From: Photobacterium aquae
Lineage (GTDB): Bacteria; Pseudomonadota; Gammaproteobacteria; Enterobacterales; Vibrionaceae
Direction: 5' to 3'
Assembly: GCF_001029445.1 (NCBI RefSeq)
Contig: NZ_LDOT01000002.1
Coordinates: forward strand, 620,001-684,000
DNA: 64,000 nt
The notes below the pieces were generated by a model. The model had not been told where the DNA came from. It was given only the letters and a program-made list of their open reading frames with translations, and searched no databases. How positions within the stretch are numbered: the first letter of the stretch is position 1; every line of letters starts with the position of its first letter. Made by a program: the position numbers and the translations under genes. Shown here piece after piece: positions 9,404 through 18,735 of this stretch.

Positions 9404-10713
9404 TATTCTGCCTCCAAAATCATGGCAGCCCCAAGGCCACCAGCCGCACAGGCGGTATTGAGTGCCAAGCCGCCACCGCGGCGCTTGAGCTCGCGCAAGG
9501 TCTGGGTAATCATCCTTGCCCCGGTCGCCGCAAAGGGGTGGCCATAGGCAATTGAACCGCCGAGCACATTGAACTTATCCATATCTATCTCGCCAATGGC
9601 CTCGCTCCGCCCCAGCTTCTCGCGGGCAAACGAGGCAGAGCCGAACATTTTCACATTGGCAAGAGTCTGGGCAGCGAACGCCTCATGCATATCAATCAAG
9701 GTAAGATCAGACAGAGTGATACCGGCGCGGTCTAGGGCCAGCGGCGTAGCATAAGAGGGGCCCATCAACATATCTTGCTCGACCCCAATAGCAGAAAACG
9801 CAAATGAGCGGATAAAGCCCAGCGGTTCGAGTCCAAGCTCCTTGGCCCGCCCTTCACGCATCAGCATAATAGCAGCGGCTCCATCGGTAAGCGGGGTCGC
9901 ATTGGCTGCCGTCACCGAGCCGAACTTGCGATCGAAAGCAGGACGCAGTTTGGCGTAAGATTCAAGGCTCGAATCCTCGCGGATATTGTTATCCATGTCG
10001 ATCCACTGGCGGTAAGGTTCGGGGAAGGCCGTCATCACCTCGCCCTGAATCAAGCCATCACGCCAAGCCTGTGCGGCAAGGGTGTGCGAGCGATGGGCAA
10101 AAGCATCTTGTGCTTCTCGGCTGATACTATGACTCTTGGCCATCTGCTCTGCCGTCTGCCCCATACTCAATCCGGTGGAGTACTCCGCAACGGCAGGAGG
10201 CACAGGCATGAGATCTTTGACGCTGAGCTTGCTCAATAATTTCAACCGCTTGCTCATTGTCTTGGCTTTACTGAGCGCCAACAGTGTCGAGGCCATCTTC
10301 TTAGATACACCTATCGGCACCACTGACGATGAATCCGCCCCCCCTGCGATACCGATATCAATTGTGCCGGCCATAATACTTTCAGCCACATTGGCCGCGG
10401 CCTGAAAACTGGTCGCACAGGCGCGGGTAACGCTGTAGGCATCTGTTCCGACATTCATCCCGGTGCCTAGCACTATCTCGCGGGCGATGTTCGGAGCTTC
10501 GGGCATAAGCACCACCTGACCAAAGACCACCTGCTCTATCAGCTTGGGATCGATATCGACCCGGCGGATCATTTCACTGACAACCATCTTGCCCATATCC
10601 AGGGCTGATACACCATCAAAAGCCGTTGCCTGACGGGCAAACGGGGTTCGTAATCCACCGACAACCGCGATGCGCTCACCGCTGTGAGTGGTGAGATTCT
10701 GGAGACGTGCCAT
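9403..10713 (-). CDS. fadI: 3-ketoacyl-CoA thiolase FadI
   Basis: The thiolase of the FadIJ beta-oxidation complex; it cleaves 3-ketoacyl-CoA with CoA to acetyl-CoA and a shortened acyl-CoA. The active-site Cys99 (TRACATSFQ), the His in [15 protein letters not shown] and the C-terminal [12 protein letters not shown] motif are present. The 436 residues match FadI, not the shorter FadA. It is the first gene of the operon. A sigma-70-like promoter and a FadR-like operator lie within about 80 bases upstream. Confidence 0.95.
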   Translation of the reverse strand: MARLQNLTTHSGERIAVVGGLRTPFARQATAFDGVSALDMGKMVVSEMIRRVDIDPKLIEQVVFGQVVLMPEAPNIAREIVLGTGMNVGTDAYSVTRACATSFQAAANVAESIMAGTIDIGIAGGADSSSVVPIGVSKKMASTLLALSKAKTMSKRLKLLSKLSVKDLMPVPPAVAEYSTGLSMGQTAEQMAKSHSISREAQDAFAHRSHTLAAQAWRDGLIQGEVMTAFPEPYRQWIDMDNNIREDSSLESYAKLRPAFDRKFGSVTAANATPLTDGAAAIMLMREGRAKELGLEPLGFIRSFAFSAIGVEQDMLMGPSYATPLALDRAGITLSDLTLIDMHEAFAAQTLANVKMFGSASFAREKLGRSEAIGEIDMDKFNVLGGSIAYGHPFAATGARMITQTLRELKRRGGGLALNTACAAGGLGAAMILEAE

Positions 10714-10743
10714 CGCAACTCCTTATGCTTTTAAGTCATTTAT

Positions 10744-10791
10744 ATGAGGTCTGACCACAATGAATTGTAATTCAGTTGTTATCATAATCAA
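10744..10791 (-). promoter_or_regulatory. fadI promoter with FadR operator
   Basis: Reading the minus strand, TTGATT (10791-10786) and TACAAT (10769-10764) are spaced 16 bp as -35 and -10. The perfect palindrome GGTC-T-GACC (10748-10756) is the core of the FadR operator (TGGTCNGACCA) and lies at the predicted transcription start, where FadR would block initiation until long-chain acyl-CoA releases it. The sites are seen directly; the regulation is inferred from known FadR biology. Confidence 0.7.
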
Positions 10792-11234
10792 ACAAATGTT
10801 TAAAAAATGAGAACTATGCGATAGTAGAATAAAAAGAAGGGAATAAAAGTGCGGTCAGTTTTCAGCCAACTGGAATGCTAAGATAAAAAAAAACCATACC
10901 GATTTGGTATGGTTCGAAATAACTACACGGAAAGCAATCCATGTATAGCATAAGTCAATTAACGTAAAGCCAATTGCAAATCAGGCAAGCCTGATAGGAG
11001 AAAGTAAAGTCAGCCTTCAAAAGGAAGTTGTCATCTTGCTCAACAGATACTAAGCCTTAGTTTCGCTGCAAAATCCTAGCAACGGCACCAACACTTACTA
11101 TCAGATGACGGTGTCTACTATAACTTGCTGGAGAAGACACAATTTGAACCAGATCAATTTTAGCGCGGTTTATTGGATCAATTGTCACAACAAGATCCGA
11201 AACACAAGAAATATGGGACGTATTCGACACATTG
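10792..11234. other. Intergenic region fadI / ECF sigma factor
   Basis: No convincing coding sequence is seen. Besides the minus-strand terminator it holds a minus-strand extended -10 candidate TGCTATACAT (10950-10941), giving a possible transcript of about 50 bases up to the terminator. The right part must carry the sigma factor promoter, which I could not define. Confidence 0.35.
10885..10914 (-). terminator. Minus-strand intrinsic terminator with no assigned gene
   Basis: Stem AACCATACC / GGTATGGTT with a 5-base loop, followed on the minus strand by T8. It ends no known gene: fadI starts downstream of it and no minus-strand coding region is evident up to 11234. It may end a small RNA. Confidence 0.6.
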
Positions 11235-11819
11235 ATGAGCGATTTTATGATTAAGCATTTTTTCCGAAAGAAAAAGTCCGATGCCTCGGTCACAGTAGAC
11301 ATGAACAAACAAAGACGATACGAAGCCCTCGTCAGGGCTTGGCACCGAGATTTATACCGCTATGCCTACTGGTTATGCCATGATCCCCATATTGCCGAAG
11401 ATCTGGTTCAGGAAACCTGCTTGCGAGCATGGCGGTCGCTCGATAGCCTACAAGATGACAAGGCTGCAAAATCTTGGCTGATCACAATATTACGCCGGGA
11501 AAACGCACGCCGATTCGAACGCAAACAATTGGATCTGGTCGATATCGACGATTATGCCATCGCAGATAGCCAGCATGTGGGAAGTGATAGTGACAACAAC
11601 CTTGAACAGCAGATGTTACGCCAACAGATCATGAAATTGGCCCCAGAATACCGCGAACCACTTGTGCTTCAGGTCATGGCCGGTTTCAACGGCGATGAAA
11701 TTGCCAATATCCTAGGCCTAAACCGCAACACGGTGATGACTCGCCTCTTCCGAGCCAGAAATCAATTGAAAGAACAGTTAGAAAAGCAATCTGAACAGAG
11801 GGGCCAACACAATGGATGA
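11235..11819 (+). CDS. ECF-type sigma-70 family RNA polymerase sigma factor
   Basis: A 194-residue alternative sigma factor. Region 2 is visible as LYRYAYWLCHDPHIAEDLVQETCLRAWRSL and region 4 as LVLQVMAGFNGDEIANILGLNRNTVMTRLFRARNQL, the helix-turn-helix that reads the -35 element. The start is uncertain: ATG at 11235, 11247 or 11301 are possible, with no strong ribosome-binding site. It overlaps the DUF3379 gene by 8 bases. The pair has the layout of a sigma factor with its membrane-bound controller and is followed by FadL porins, suggesting an envelope or lipid stress circuit. Targets are unknown. Confidence 0.85.
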   Translation: MSDFMIKHFFRKKKSDASVTVDMNKQRRYEALVRAWHRDLYRYAYWLCHDPHIAEDLVQETCLRAWRSLDSLQDDKAAKSWLITILRRENARRFERKQLDLVDIDDYAIADSQHVGSDSDNNLEQQMLRQQIMKLAPEYREPLVLQVMAGFNGDEIANILGLNRNTVMTRLFRARNQLKEQLEKQSEQRGQHNG

Positions 11820-12528
11820 TTTAGAATTCCGCCGACGCCTCTTGGCTGATCCCAATGATGCCAGTCCTGAAATGATCGAGAGCCGCAACGCCTCGCTGGC
11901 CAACCGCAAATTAGCCGATGAACTCCAAATGCTCGACAGCAAACTAGAGCAGGCCATGAAAGTCGACGTTCCCGATGATCTCGTTGACCGGATCCTGTTC
12001 AACCAATCCGGCCAACCCGAAAAGAACCGTTTTGGCACTAAAGGATGGGTGGCACTCGCAGCGTCTGTCGCCTTTGTGGTAGGGATTTCTATCGGGCAGT
12101 TTCGTTTAGGGTTATCCCCTGTCTCCGAGCATCCTGTAGGGATCGCCCAGATAGCTCTCGATCACGTACAGGCCGAAGCCCCCTTCATAGATGGGATTGA
12201 CGAGGGCGTCACCCTGTCGCAGGTCAATGCCAAGCTCATCCCATTCGGCTCCAAGCTCGCCCAGCTTCCGGGTCATGTCTACTACGTCAACCACTGTGGC
12301 TTTGGCAATAGCAATGCGCTCCATATGGTCATGGAAAGCTCGGCAGGGAAGGTCACTATCTTTGTCGTACCGGAAACCACCCAGGGCATCAACCAGTTTA
12401 GCGGCGACAACATGCAGGGTGTACTCCTTCCCGTGCGCGATGCCAGCCTCATCGTTGTTGGCGAACCCGGGCAGAATCTGGCCCCTGTAGCCAAAGAGCT
12501 CAAAGCGGAACTAAACTGGGAAATTTGA
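11812..12528 (+). CDS. DUF3379 membrane protein, probable anti-sigma factor
   Basis: A 238-residue protein with a charged N-terminal cytoplasmic part (residues 1-75), one membrane segment (about 80-98, GWVALAASVAFVVGISIGQF) and a periplasmic domain with a Cys in NHCGFGN. It fits the DUF3379 family found next to ECF sigma factors in Vibrionaceae. Its position, 8-base overlap with the sigma gene and single-membrane-span topology suggest that it holds the sigma factor at the membrane, but it lacks an obvious zinc-binding HxxxCxxC motif. That role is inferred from context. Confidence 0.75.
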   Translation: MDDLEFRRRLLADPNDASPEMIESRNASLANRKLADELQMLDSKLEQAMKVDVPDDLVDRILFNQSGQPEKNRFGTKGWVALAASVAFVVGISIGQFRLGLSPVSEHPVGIAQIALDHVQAEAPFIDGIDEGVTLSQVNAKLIPFGSKLAQLPGHVYYVNHCGFGNSNALHMVMESSAGKVTIFVVPETTQGINQFSGDNMQGVLLPVRDASLIVVGEPGQNLAPVAKELKAELNWEI

Positions 12529-12831
12529 ACAACTCAACAAAATTAATGCAACAGCTCCGGCTTATTCAAAAATAGAATGCCGGAGCCCTTTCTCATACCG
12601 AACTAAGATACTGAAAGTAAAGTGTTACCCCTCTAGCATAATTGTATCTTTGTGCTGCCATATTCCCTTCTTTTGTGATTACACTCTGCCCAAGCGGTCA
12701 ATAAAAACACAATACCGCTGGTGCCTTACAACTGGTCTGATTTGCTGGTGATAAGGACACCAATACAATCTGCGCATCCTGCAGGAATTAGCAGAGATAA
12801 ACATAAAAAATAATTAGGAATAACTATAAAT
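12529..12831 (+). promoter_or_regulatory. fadL-1 upstream region with FadR-like operator
   Basis: The 303-base gap contains AACTGGTCTGATTTGCT at 12730-12746. Its left half is identical to the FadR consensus AACTGGTCNGA and its right half is degenerate. It lies 86 bases before the porin start. A possible CRP left half-site TGTGA (12674-12678) has a poor partner. E. coli fadL is also FadR-controlled. Confidence 0.55.
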
Positions 12832-14097
12832 ATGAATAAGAAGCGTCTGTTTACAAAGTCTATGGTTGCCTTGGCCGTAACCGTAGCATCACAGCAAGCC
12901 ATGGCAGCTGGCTTTCAGCTAAACGCACAATCTGCAACAGGCCTTGGCCGTGCATTTGCCGGTGATGCCGTGATCGCAGACAACGCCTCAGTAATGGCGC
13001 GTAACGCAGCAGCAATGTCATTGTTCGACAAGCCTGCTCTTTCTCTGGGTATCAATGCTATTGATACGGATATCCAGGTCAAAAATATCAAATACACCAA
13101 CCCATTGTCAGGCAACCTAAACAGCAGCCAAGATGACCAGTCTATCGGTGATATTTCCCTTGTTCCTAACATCTACTACATTCACCCACTTAACGAAAAG
13201 TGGACTGTGGGTGCGGGCCTGTACTCTAACTTCGGTACCAAAACCGAATTCGGTGACGACTTCGCAGGTAACGAGTACGGTGGTCTGACAGATGTAAAAA
13301 GCGTCAACCTAGCCTTGAGCACCTCATACCGCATCAACCAGCAATGGAGTGTCGGTGGTGGCCTGGATGTTATCTACGGTACAGGTAAACTACAGCGTTC
13401 TAACAAGAGCATTGAAGGCGCGCTTGATTTCATCAGCGGCGGCAAGGCCCCTAAAGGCCAACTTCTGGATGTTGATGCTGATGGTATTGCCCTTGGCTGG
13501 AACGTTGGTACAGTTTTCGAACTGAACGAAAACAACCGTTTCGGTCTTTCATACCGCTACAGCCCAGAACTAGAAGCTGAAGGCGATATGTTCTTCAAAA
13601 CCGACGGCGGCAATATCAGCGACGAGAAGCTGAAAATGCCACTGCCTGATATGGCTGAGTTTTCTGGCTACCACCGCCTGAACCAGCAATTCGCGGTTCA
13701 CTACAGCGTACAGTGGATTGGCTGGAGCGCATTCGACAAGCTGGAAACAACGGGCGGCCGCGAACTAAACTCCTACAACTGGAAAGACGGCTGGCACTAC
13801 GCGCTGGGCGGTACTTACTACATGAACAATGACTGGACCCTACGTGCCGGTTATATGTATGACACCAGCGCTCAGGACGAAAAGACATCTATCTCTGTAC
13901 CTGACTCAGATCGCCAGTGGTTCTCCGGTGGTTTCACCTACCACCTAGACAGCAAGTCGAACATTGATTTTGGTGTGACTTACCTCGTCGGCAAAGATGT
14001 TGAAGTTGTAGAAAACAGCACTGGCCTAAGCCAAGTGTCTGCAACCACTCGCGCCAACGCTTGGCTATACGGTGTTCAGTACAGCCGTTCGTTCTAA
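12832..14097 (+). CDS. Outer membrane long-chain fatty acid transporter, FadL family (copy 1)
   Basis: A 421-residue FadL/OmpP1 porin. The signal peptide ends in QQAMA just before AGFQLNAQSATGLGRAFAG, the conserved N-terminal hatch start; the protein ends in Phe (QYSRSF), as outer membrane beta-barrels do. It is expected to bind and pass hydrophobic compounds, mainly long-chain fatty acids. It is followed by a terminator and then by a second, related FadL gene. The FadR-like site upstream and the fadIJ genes nearby support a fatty acid uptake role. The symbol is left open because two paralogues occur. Confidence 0.9.
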   Translation: MNKKRLFTKSMVALAVTVASQQAMAAGFQLNAQSATGLGRAFAGDAVIADNASVMARNAAAMSLFDKPALSLGINAIDTDIQVKNIKYTNPLSGNLNSSQDDQSIGDISLVPNIYYIHPLNEKWTVGAGLYSNFGTKTEFGDDFAGNEYGGLTDVKSVNLALSTSYRINQQWSVGGGLDVIYGTGKLQRSNKSIEGALDFISGGKAPKGQLLDVDADGIALGWNVGTVFELNENNRFGLSYRYSPELEAEGDMFFKTDGGNISDEKLKMPLPDMAEFSGYHRLNQQFAVHYSVQWIGWSAFDKLETTGGRELNSYNWKDGWHYALGGTYYMNNDWTLRAGYMYDTSAQDEKTSISVPDSDRQWFSGGFTYHLDSKSNIDFGVTYLVGKDVEVVENSTGLSQVSATTRANAWLYGVQYSRSF

Positions 14098-14130
14098 TTC
14101 AGCGAACAAAAAGCAAATTCTATAATCCAA

Positions 14131-14158
14131 GAGGGTGCCAACGGCGCCCTCTTTTTTT
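14131..14158 (+). terminator. Terminator after FadL copy 1
   Basis: Stem GAGGGTGCC / GGCGCCCTC (one G-T pair) around a short loop, followed by T7. Confidence 0.85.
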
Positions 14159-14446
14159 ACAAAAATAAACCATTGATATTTAATGGTTATAGTCTAATAC
14201 CTATAGATTAACTCGCTAATTCCAGCTAACACACCGTCGCCGAAAGTCATCTCACCTCGTACACATGTACGCTGAAATCTCATCCGACCAGATCGTAGTG
14301 AACAATATTCACCAGATAAAACACCAAATAAATAGGTAAAAATAGAATTTAAGACCTATTTGTATTTAAATCACAAGAAAAACTTAAAGCTTTTACTCTA
14401 AGGCGTATGATTTGCGCCACGTAATTTCAGCGAACAAAACAGACTG
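14159..14446 (+). promoter_or_regulatory. fadL-2 upstream region with FadR-like operator
   Basis: ATCTCATCCGACCAGAT at 14277-14293 matches the symmetric FadR consensus ATCTGGTCNGACCAGAT at all but two positions. A second palindrome AACCATT-N7-AATGGTT sits at 14168-14188 and a GTACACATGTAC palindrome at 14259-14270, both of unknown meaning. The DNA from 14310 is AT-rich and probably holds the promoter. Confidence 0.55.
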
Positions 14447-15751
14447 ATGAACAAGAACAAAATCACACTTTCTTTGGCAGCGGCACTAGCACTGGGTATG
14501 AGTGCAAACACCATGGCAGCAGGCTTCCAGCTAGCTGAATATTCTGCGACAGGCCTTGGCCGTGCCTTTGCTGGTGAAGCGGCAATGGCTGACAACGCCA
14601 GTGCCCAGTTCCGTAACCCAGCCATGCTGGCTTACCTAGAGGGTACTCAGGTATCTACTGGTGCGATCTATGTTGACCCTAACATTGATGTTAAGGGCAA
14701 TATCACCAGCCCATACCTGCCAGGTGCAAGCATCCCTACCGAAGCAAAAGACATTGCCCATGATGCTGTGGTTCCTAACTTCTATCTGTCGCACCGCATC
14801 AACGAACAGTGGGCGGTTGGTCTGGCCATCGCAACTAACTATGGCATGGAAACCGAACTAGGCGGCGATTTCCTTGGCACCATGTTTGGCGATCAGGCTA
14901 ATGTTTTCTCCGTTGAGATCAACCCGAACGTTGCGTACAAAATCAACGAGCAGTTCAGCATTGGCGGTGGTGTTCGCTATGTGATGGGCGAAGGCCATAT
15001 CGGCGCATCAATCCCAGCTAACCTGCCACCGAAACTGGATGCACTGGTCAACAAACTGGGCATGAGCGCACTGAAAGGCCAAGACCTGAAATACATGAAA
15101 GGCGATGATACTGCATGGGGCTGGCAGCTTGGTGGCGCATGGCAGATCAACACTGACAACCGTATCGGTGTAAACTACCGCTCAGCCGTTGACCTTAACC
15201 TAGAAGGCAATGCCTCAGGCCTAGGATACGGCAAGACACGTCCTGGCAGCATGGCTCTCAGCCTGCCGGCTACTGCTGAAATTGCCAGCTTCCACCAGCT
15301 ATCAGACAAACTTGCCATGCACGCAAGTTTCAACTGGACCGATTGGAGCAGCTTCGACAAACTGGAAGCCAATATCCCTAGCTTCGGTACAGGCACCGAT
15401 CTGATCAAAGAAGAAAACTGGGAAGACAGCTACCGCTTTGCCGTAGGTACAACTTACCAGTACAGCAACAAGCTGGCTCTGCGTACCGGTGTGGCTTACG
15501 ACATGTCAGCGGTAAGCGACGAGCACCGCACCCAAACCATCCCAGAGACAGACCGTCTATGGCTGAGCCTAGGTGCAGGTTACCAGTGGTCACAGAACCT
15601 AAGCTTTGATGCCGGTTTCACATATATCTTCGCCAAAGATGCACCAATGACCGAAGAACTTGAAATCCAAGGCAAGAAAATTGCGGAAATCAAAGGTGAA
15701 ACTACCGGCAGCGTATGGCTGATCGGTGTTCAGGCCAACTACCGCTTCTAA
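14447..15751 (+). CDS. Outer membrane long-chain fatty acid transporter, FadL family (copy 2)
   Basis: A 434-residue FadL paralogue with signal peptide MNKNKITLSLAAALALGMSA...TMA and the same mature start (AGFQLAEYSATGLGRAFAG) as the preceding gene. It ends in QANYRF, a beta-barrel C-terminus. The two proteins share their N-terminal hatch region closely but differ in loops and length, so this is an old tandem duplication with possible substrate divergence. It has its own upstream region and terminator, so it is likely transcribed separately. Confidence 0.9.
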   Translation: MNKNKITLSLAAALALGMSANTMAAGFQLAEYSATGLGRAFAGEAAMADNASAQFRNPAMLAYLEGTQVSTGAIYVDPNIDVKGNITSPYLPGASIPTEAKDIAHDAVVPNFYLSHRINEQWAVGLAIATNYGMETELGGDFLGTMFGDQANVFSVEINPNVAYKINEQFSIGGGVRYVMGEGHIGASIPANLPPKLDALVNKLGMSALKGQDLKYMKGDDTAWGWQLGGAWQINTDNRIGVNYRSAVDLNLEGNASGLGYGKTRPGSMALSLPATAEIASFHQLSDKLAMHASFNWTDWSSFDKLEANIPSFGTGTDLIKEENWEDSYRFAVGTTYQYSNKLALRTGVAYDMSAVSDEHRTQTIPETDRLWLSLGAGYQWSQNLSFDAGFTYIFAKDAPMTEELEIQGKKIAEIKGETTGSVWLIGVQANYRF

Positions 15752-15790
15752 GCTGTAGGACAGAGCCATTAGGCCAATCCCCTAATCCCA

Positions 15791-15818
15791 AAAGGGCTGC
15801 AATATGCAGCCCTTTTTG
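15791..15818 (+). terminator. Terminator after FadL copy 2
   Basis: Stem AAGGGCTGC / GCAGCCCTT with an AATAT loop and a T-run. Confidence 0.85.
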
Positions 15819-15996
15819 TATCCACAGCTCGCCACCATATCAAGATTCATTCTGCCCAGTTACCCTACCTCTTCACAGCGTATTGCTGACAATGCATGAA
15901 TTGAATTCATCCATAAGCCGAAACATTTCATTCGACCGCCAACTACTTGATTACTAGAATCACCCGTATTCCTAGCGCATTCAAAGTTATATCATC

Positions 15997-16641
15997 ATGC
16001 TTTTAACGACTCTTTATATTATTGGTATTACTGCTGAAGCCATGACAGGGGCTCTCGCTGCAGGCAAACGTCACATGGATTGGTTCGGTGTTATGCTGGT
16101 TGCCAGTGCTACCGCTATCGGCGGTGGTACGGTTCGTGACATTCTACTTGGACACTATCCACTTGGCTGGGTTGCCAATCCTCAATACCTCGCCATTACC
16201 TGCCTTGCTGGCCTGTTTACCACCATGGTGGCCCCACTTGTGGTTCGCTTCCATAAAGTCTTCGTGATGCTAGACTCGTTAGGATTAATTGTATTCAGTA
16301 TTATCGGTTGCCGCGTGGCGATGGATATGGGCCTGTCGCCATTGATCTGCATTGTCGCCGCAGTCGTGACGGGGGTGTTCGGTGGCCTGCTGCGTGACTT
16401 GATCTGCCGTCGCCAACCATTGGTACTGCACAAAGAGCTCTATGCATCCGTGTCGTTCCTTGCCGGTGCAATGTACTACGGAATGCTCTATGTGGGCATT
16501 GACAGTAATATTGTGACCGTCAGCACCCTTGTTGTTGGCTTCTGTATTCGAATGGCTGCGGTACAGTTTAGCTGGAGCCTACCGGTCTTTCACTTTGAAG
16601 AAAACGATACAGGCACTGCCGAAGCCAAACCCAAAGCATAA
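15997..16641 (+). CDS. TRIC / UPF0126 family inner membrane protein (YicG-like)
   Basis: A 214-residue protein with about seven membrane segments built as two repeats. Each repeat carries the family glycine signature: SATAIGGGTVRDILLG in the first and VTGVFGGLLRDLICR in the second. This places it in the trimeric intracellular cation channel family; bacterial members conduct K+ and related monovalent cations. Substrate and regulation are unknown here. It is a monocistronic gene bounded by a terminator shared with aroC. Confidence 0.85.
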   Translation: MLLTTLYIIGITAEAMTGALAAGKRHMDWFGVMLVASATAIGGGTVRDILLGHYPLGWVANPQYLAITCLAGLFTTMVAPLVVRFHKVFVMLDSLGLIVFSIIGCRVAMDMGLSPLICIVAAVVTGVFGGLLRDLICRRQPLVLHKELYASVSFLAGAMYYGMLYVGIDSNIVTVSTLVVGFCIRMAAVQFSWSLPVFHFEENDTGTAEAKPKA

Positions 16642-16642
16642 A

Positions 16643-16670
16643 AAAACGAGGAGCAAAGCTCCTCGTTTTC
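16643..16670. terminator. Bidirectional terminator between the TRIC gene and aroC
   Basis: Stem CGAGGAGC / GCTCCTCG with an AAA loop, an A-run before and TTTT after. Confidence 0.85.
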
Positions 16671-16714
16671 GTCTCGGTCTACAGCAACGCCCCTTTACAA
16701 ACAGGCTTCACCCA

Positions 16715-17800
16715 TTATATCTGAGGGGTCGCCGTGACGACTCCAGCATTCTGTCCCCGGTGACGCAACAGGTGATCCATCAGGGTAATCGCCATCATCG
16801 CTTCGGCAATCGGCACGGCGCGAATTCCGACACAAGGGTCATGGCGGCCCTTGGTGACCACTTCGGCACGCTCACCCTGTGCGGTAATCGTCTCACCCGG
16901 CACGGTAATACTTGATGTCGGCTTCATCGCAATATGGGCGACAATATCTTGGCCAGAAGATATCCCGCCCAAGATGCCGCCCGCATGGTTAGAAAGGAAA
17001 CCATCAGGGGTCATGGCATCTCGGTGCTCGCTGCCTCGCTGGGCAACGACATCAAAGCCATCACCGATCTCTACCCCTTTCACCGCGTTAATGCTCATCA
17101 ACGAGTGAGCCAAATCGGCATCCAGTCGATCAAAGACCGGCTCGCCCAACCCAACCGGAACCCGCTTTGCGACCACCGTCACCTTGGCACCGATCGAATC
17201 GCCTTCTTTTTTCAGCTTACGGATCAACTCGTCGAATGCCTCAACTTTATTGGCATCCGGACAGAAAAAGGCATTCTGCTCAATTTGATCCCAGTCGACC
17301 GAGTCAATGGCAATATCTCCCATCTGCGAAAGGTAAGCACGCACTTCGATACCATGCACTTGCTGTAGGTACTTCTTCGCCACAGCACCTGCGGCAACGC
17401 GCATTGCCGTTTCCCTCGCCGAAGAACGACCACCGCCACGATAATCACGGATACCATACTTCTGGTGGTAGGTATAATCGGCATGGCCCGGACGGAAAAG
17501 ATCCTTGATATCCGAATAGTCTTTGGAACGCTGATCGGTATTCTCAATCAACAAGCCAATCGACGTCCCCGTCGTCCGGCCGTCAAACACCCCGGACAAA
17601 ATCTTTACTTCGTCAGGCTCTCGGCGCTGAGTGGTATATTTTGACGTCCCTGGTCGACGACGATCCAGATCATGCTGCATGTCTGCTTCGGTCAGTGCCA
17701 ACCCCGGCGGGCAACCATCTATGATACAGCCCAATGCCAAACCGTGACTTTCACCAAATGTGGTGACTCGAAATAATTGTCCAATCGTGTTGCCTGCCAT
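16715..17800 (-). CDS. aroC: Chorismate synthase
   Basis: Catalyses the last shikimate-pathway step, EPSP to chorismate, with reduced FMN. The 361 residues match the family and the signatures are clear: [18 protein letters not shown] near the N-terminus, RYRPG-type [18 protein letters not shown], and [10 protein letters not shown] around residue 125. The start at 17800 ([10 protein letters not shown]) is standard. It is usually found next to prmB in related bacteria; here it is alone, with a TRIC gene downstream and a DedA gene divergent. Confidence 0.96.
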   Translation of the reverse strand: MAGNTIGQLFRVTTFGESHGLALGCIIDGCPPGLALTEADMQHDLDRRRPGTSKYTTQRREPDEVKILSGVFDGRTTGTSIGLLIENTDQRSKDYSDIKDLFRPGHADYTYHQKYGIRDYRGGGRSSARETAMRVAAGAVAKKYLQQVHGIEVRAYLSQMGDIAIDSVDWDQIEQNAFFCPDANKVEAFDELIRKLKKEGDSIGAKVTVVAKRVPVGLGEPVFDRLDADLAHSLMSINAVKGVEIGDGFDVVAQRGSEHRDAMTPDGFLSNHAGGILGGISSGQDIVAHIAMKPTSSITVPGETITAQGERAEVVTKGRHDPCVGIRAVPIAEAMMAITLMDHLLRHRGQNAGVVTATPQI

Positions 17801-18059
17801 GACTTCCTCTGTATTGTTCTAAGACTCGCCCTTGGGCAAAAAAGCCGCCCTAACTACATGCACCCTGTCCCTCTGTGCCGGCCAGTAGCAACTGCTTTCA
17901 TCAATGAGTACATACTCTACATTCGCGCCAGCGATTGCAAGTAGGAATCGTCCCAACCACTTTCAGTAAAACACCCAGACAATTCCAAGGAGGCATATTC
18001 TGTTCCGGAAATATTGAGCGTATACTGATTTTTTTGACATCAATCACAAAATTCAAACT

Positions 18060-18677
18060 ATGCTCGAGACCCTGCAGCACATCATCAATGAACTGGCCCC
18101 TTATCTTCACCAATATGGTTACGCGATTCTTGCGCTCACCATTGCGCTAGAGGGTATCGGGATCCCCACTCCCGGCCAGTCATTTCTGATTGTATCCAGT
18201 ATTCTTGCCGCCAACGGTGAAATGTCCATCGAAGGCGTCTTGCTTGTCGGGGCATCAAGTGCCTTTTTCGGCAATATGCTGGGTTACCTTACAGGCCTTA
18301 AATTCGGCAACCTCCTTCTGAAAAAAGGCTGGCTAAAACCTCAGACCGAAACCAAGCTACACCAGTTCATTGGGCGATTCGGCCTTGTCGCCCTTCTCAT
18401 CAGCCGCTTTGTCGAAGGGCTTAAACAGACCATGAGCCTTGGCTGCGGCATTGCCAAGATGCCTTTCAATACGTTTATTGCCAGCAATGCTCTGGCTACC
18501 ACCATCTGGGTTACGGTATTCGGGATCGGCCCTGTCGTTCTTATGCACGAGCTTTCCCCATTCCTGAATTTCTACCACACACACCGAATGACAGTATGGT
18601 GTGCAGGAACCGGGGTTGTTGCCGCCTGCATTCTGAGCATAATCTGGTGGCAATATCGCGAACGACCACAGGCATAA
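18060..18677 (+). CDS. DedA family inner membrane protein
   Basis: A 205-residue multi-span protein of the DedA/SNARE-associated family. Visible signatures are EGIGIPTPGQSFLI, the acidic-proline region common in the family, and GRFGLVALLISRFVEGLKQTMSLGCGIAKMPFNTF, which includes the conserved FxGxxRxxP-like helix with Arg. DedA proteins are flippases for lipids such as undecaprenyl phosphate and contribute to envelope homeostasis. The particular lipid here is unknown. Confidence 0.85.
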   Translation: MLETLQHIINELAPYLHQYGYAILALTIALEGIGIPTPGQSFLIVSSILAANGEMSIEGVLLVGASSAFFGNMLGYLTGLKFGNLLLKKGWLKPQTETKLHQFIGRFGLVALLISRFVEGLKQTMSLGCGIAKMPFNTFIASNALATTIWVTVFGIGPVVLMHELSPFLNFYHTHRMTVWCAGTGVVAACILSIIWWQYRERPQA

Positions 18678-18678
18678 A

Positions 18679-18706
18679 AAAACGGGAACCTTGAGGTTCC
18701 CGTTTC
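18679..18706. terminator. Bidirectional terminator between the DedA gene and rluF
   Basis: Stem AAACGGGAACC / GGTTCCCGTTT with a TTGA loop and flanking A- and T-tracts. Confidence 0.85.
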
Positions 18707-18735
18707 TGTCTATTCACGTAAGCAAGTGGCCTACT

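Noticed and set aside
14371..14387. CRP-like site TTGTATTTAAATCACAA before FadL copy 2
   Set aside because: Half-sites are one base too close and the left half is imperfect.
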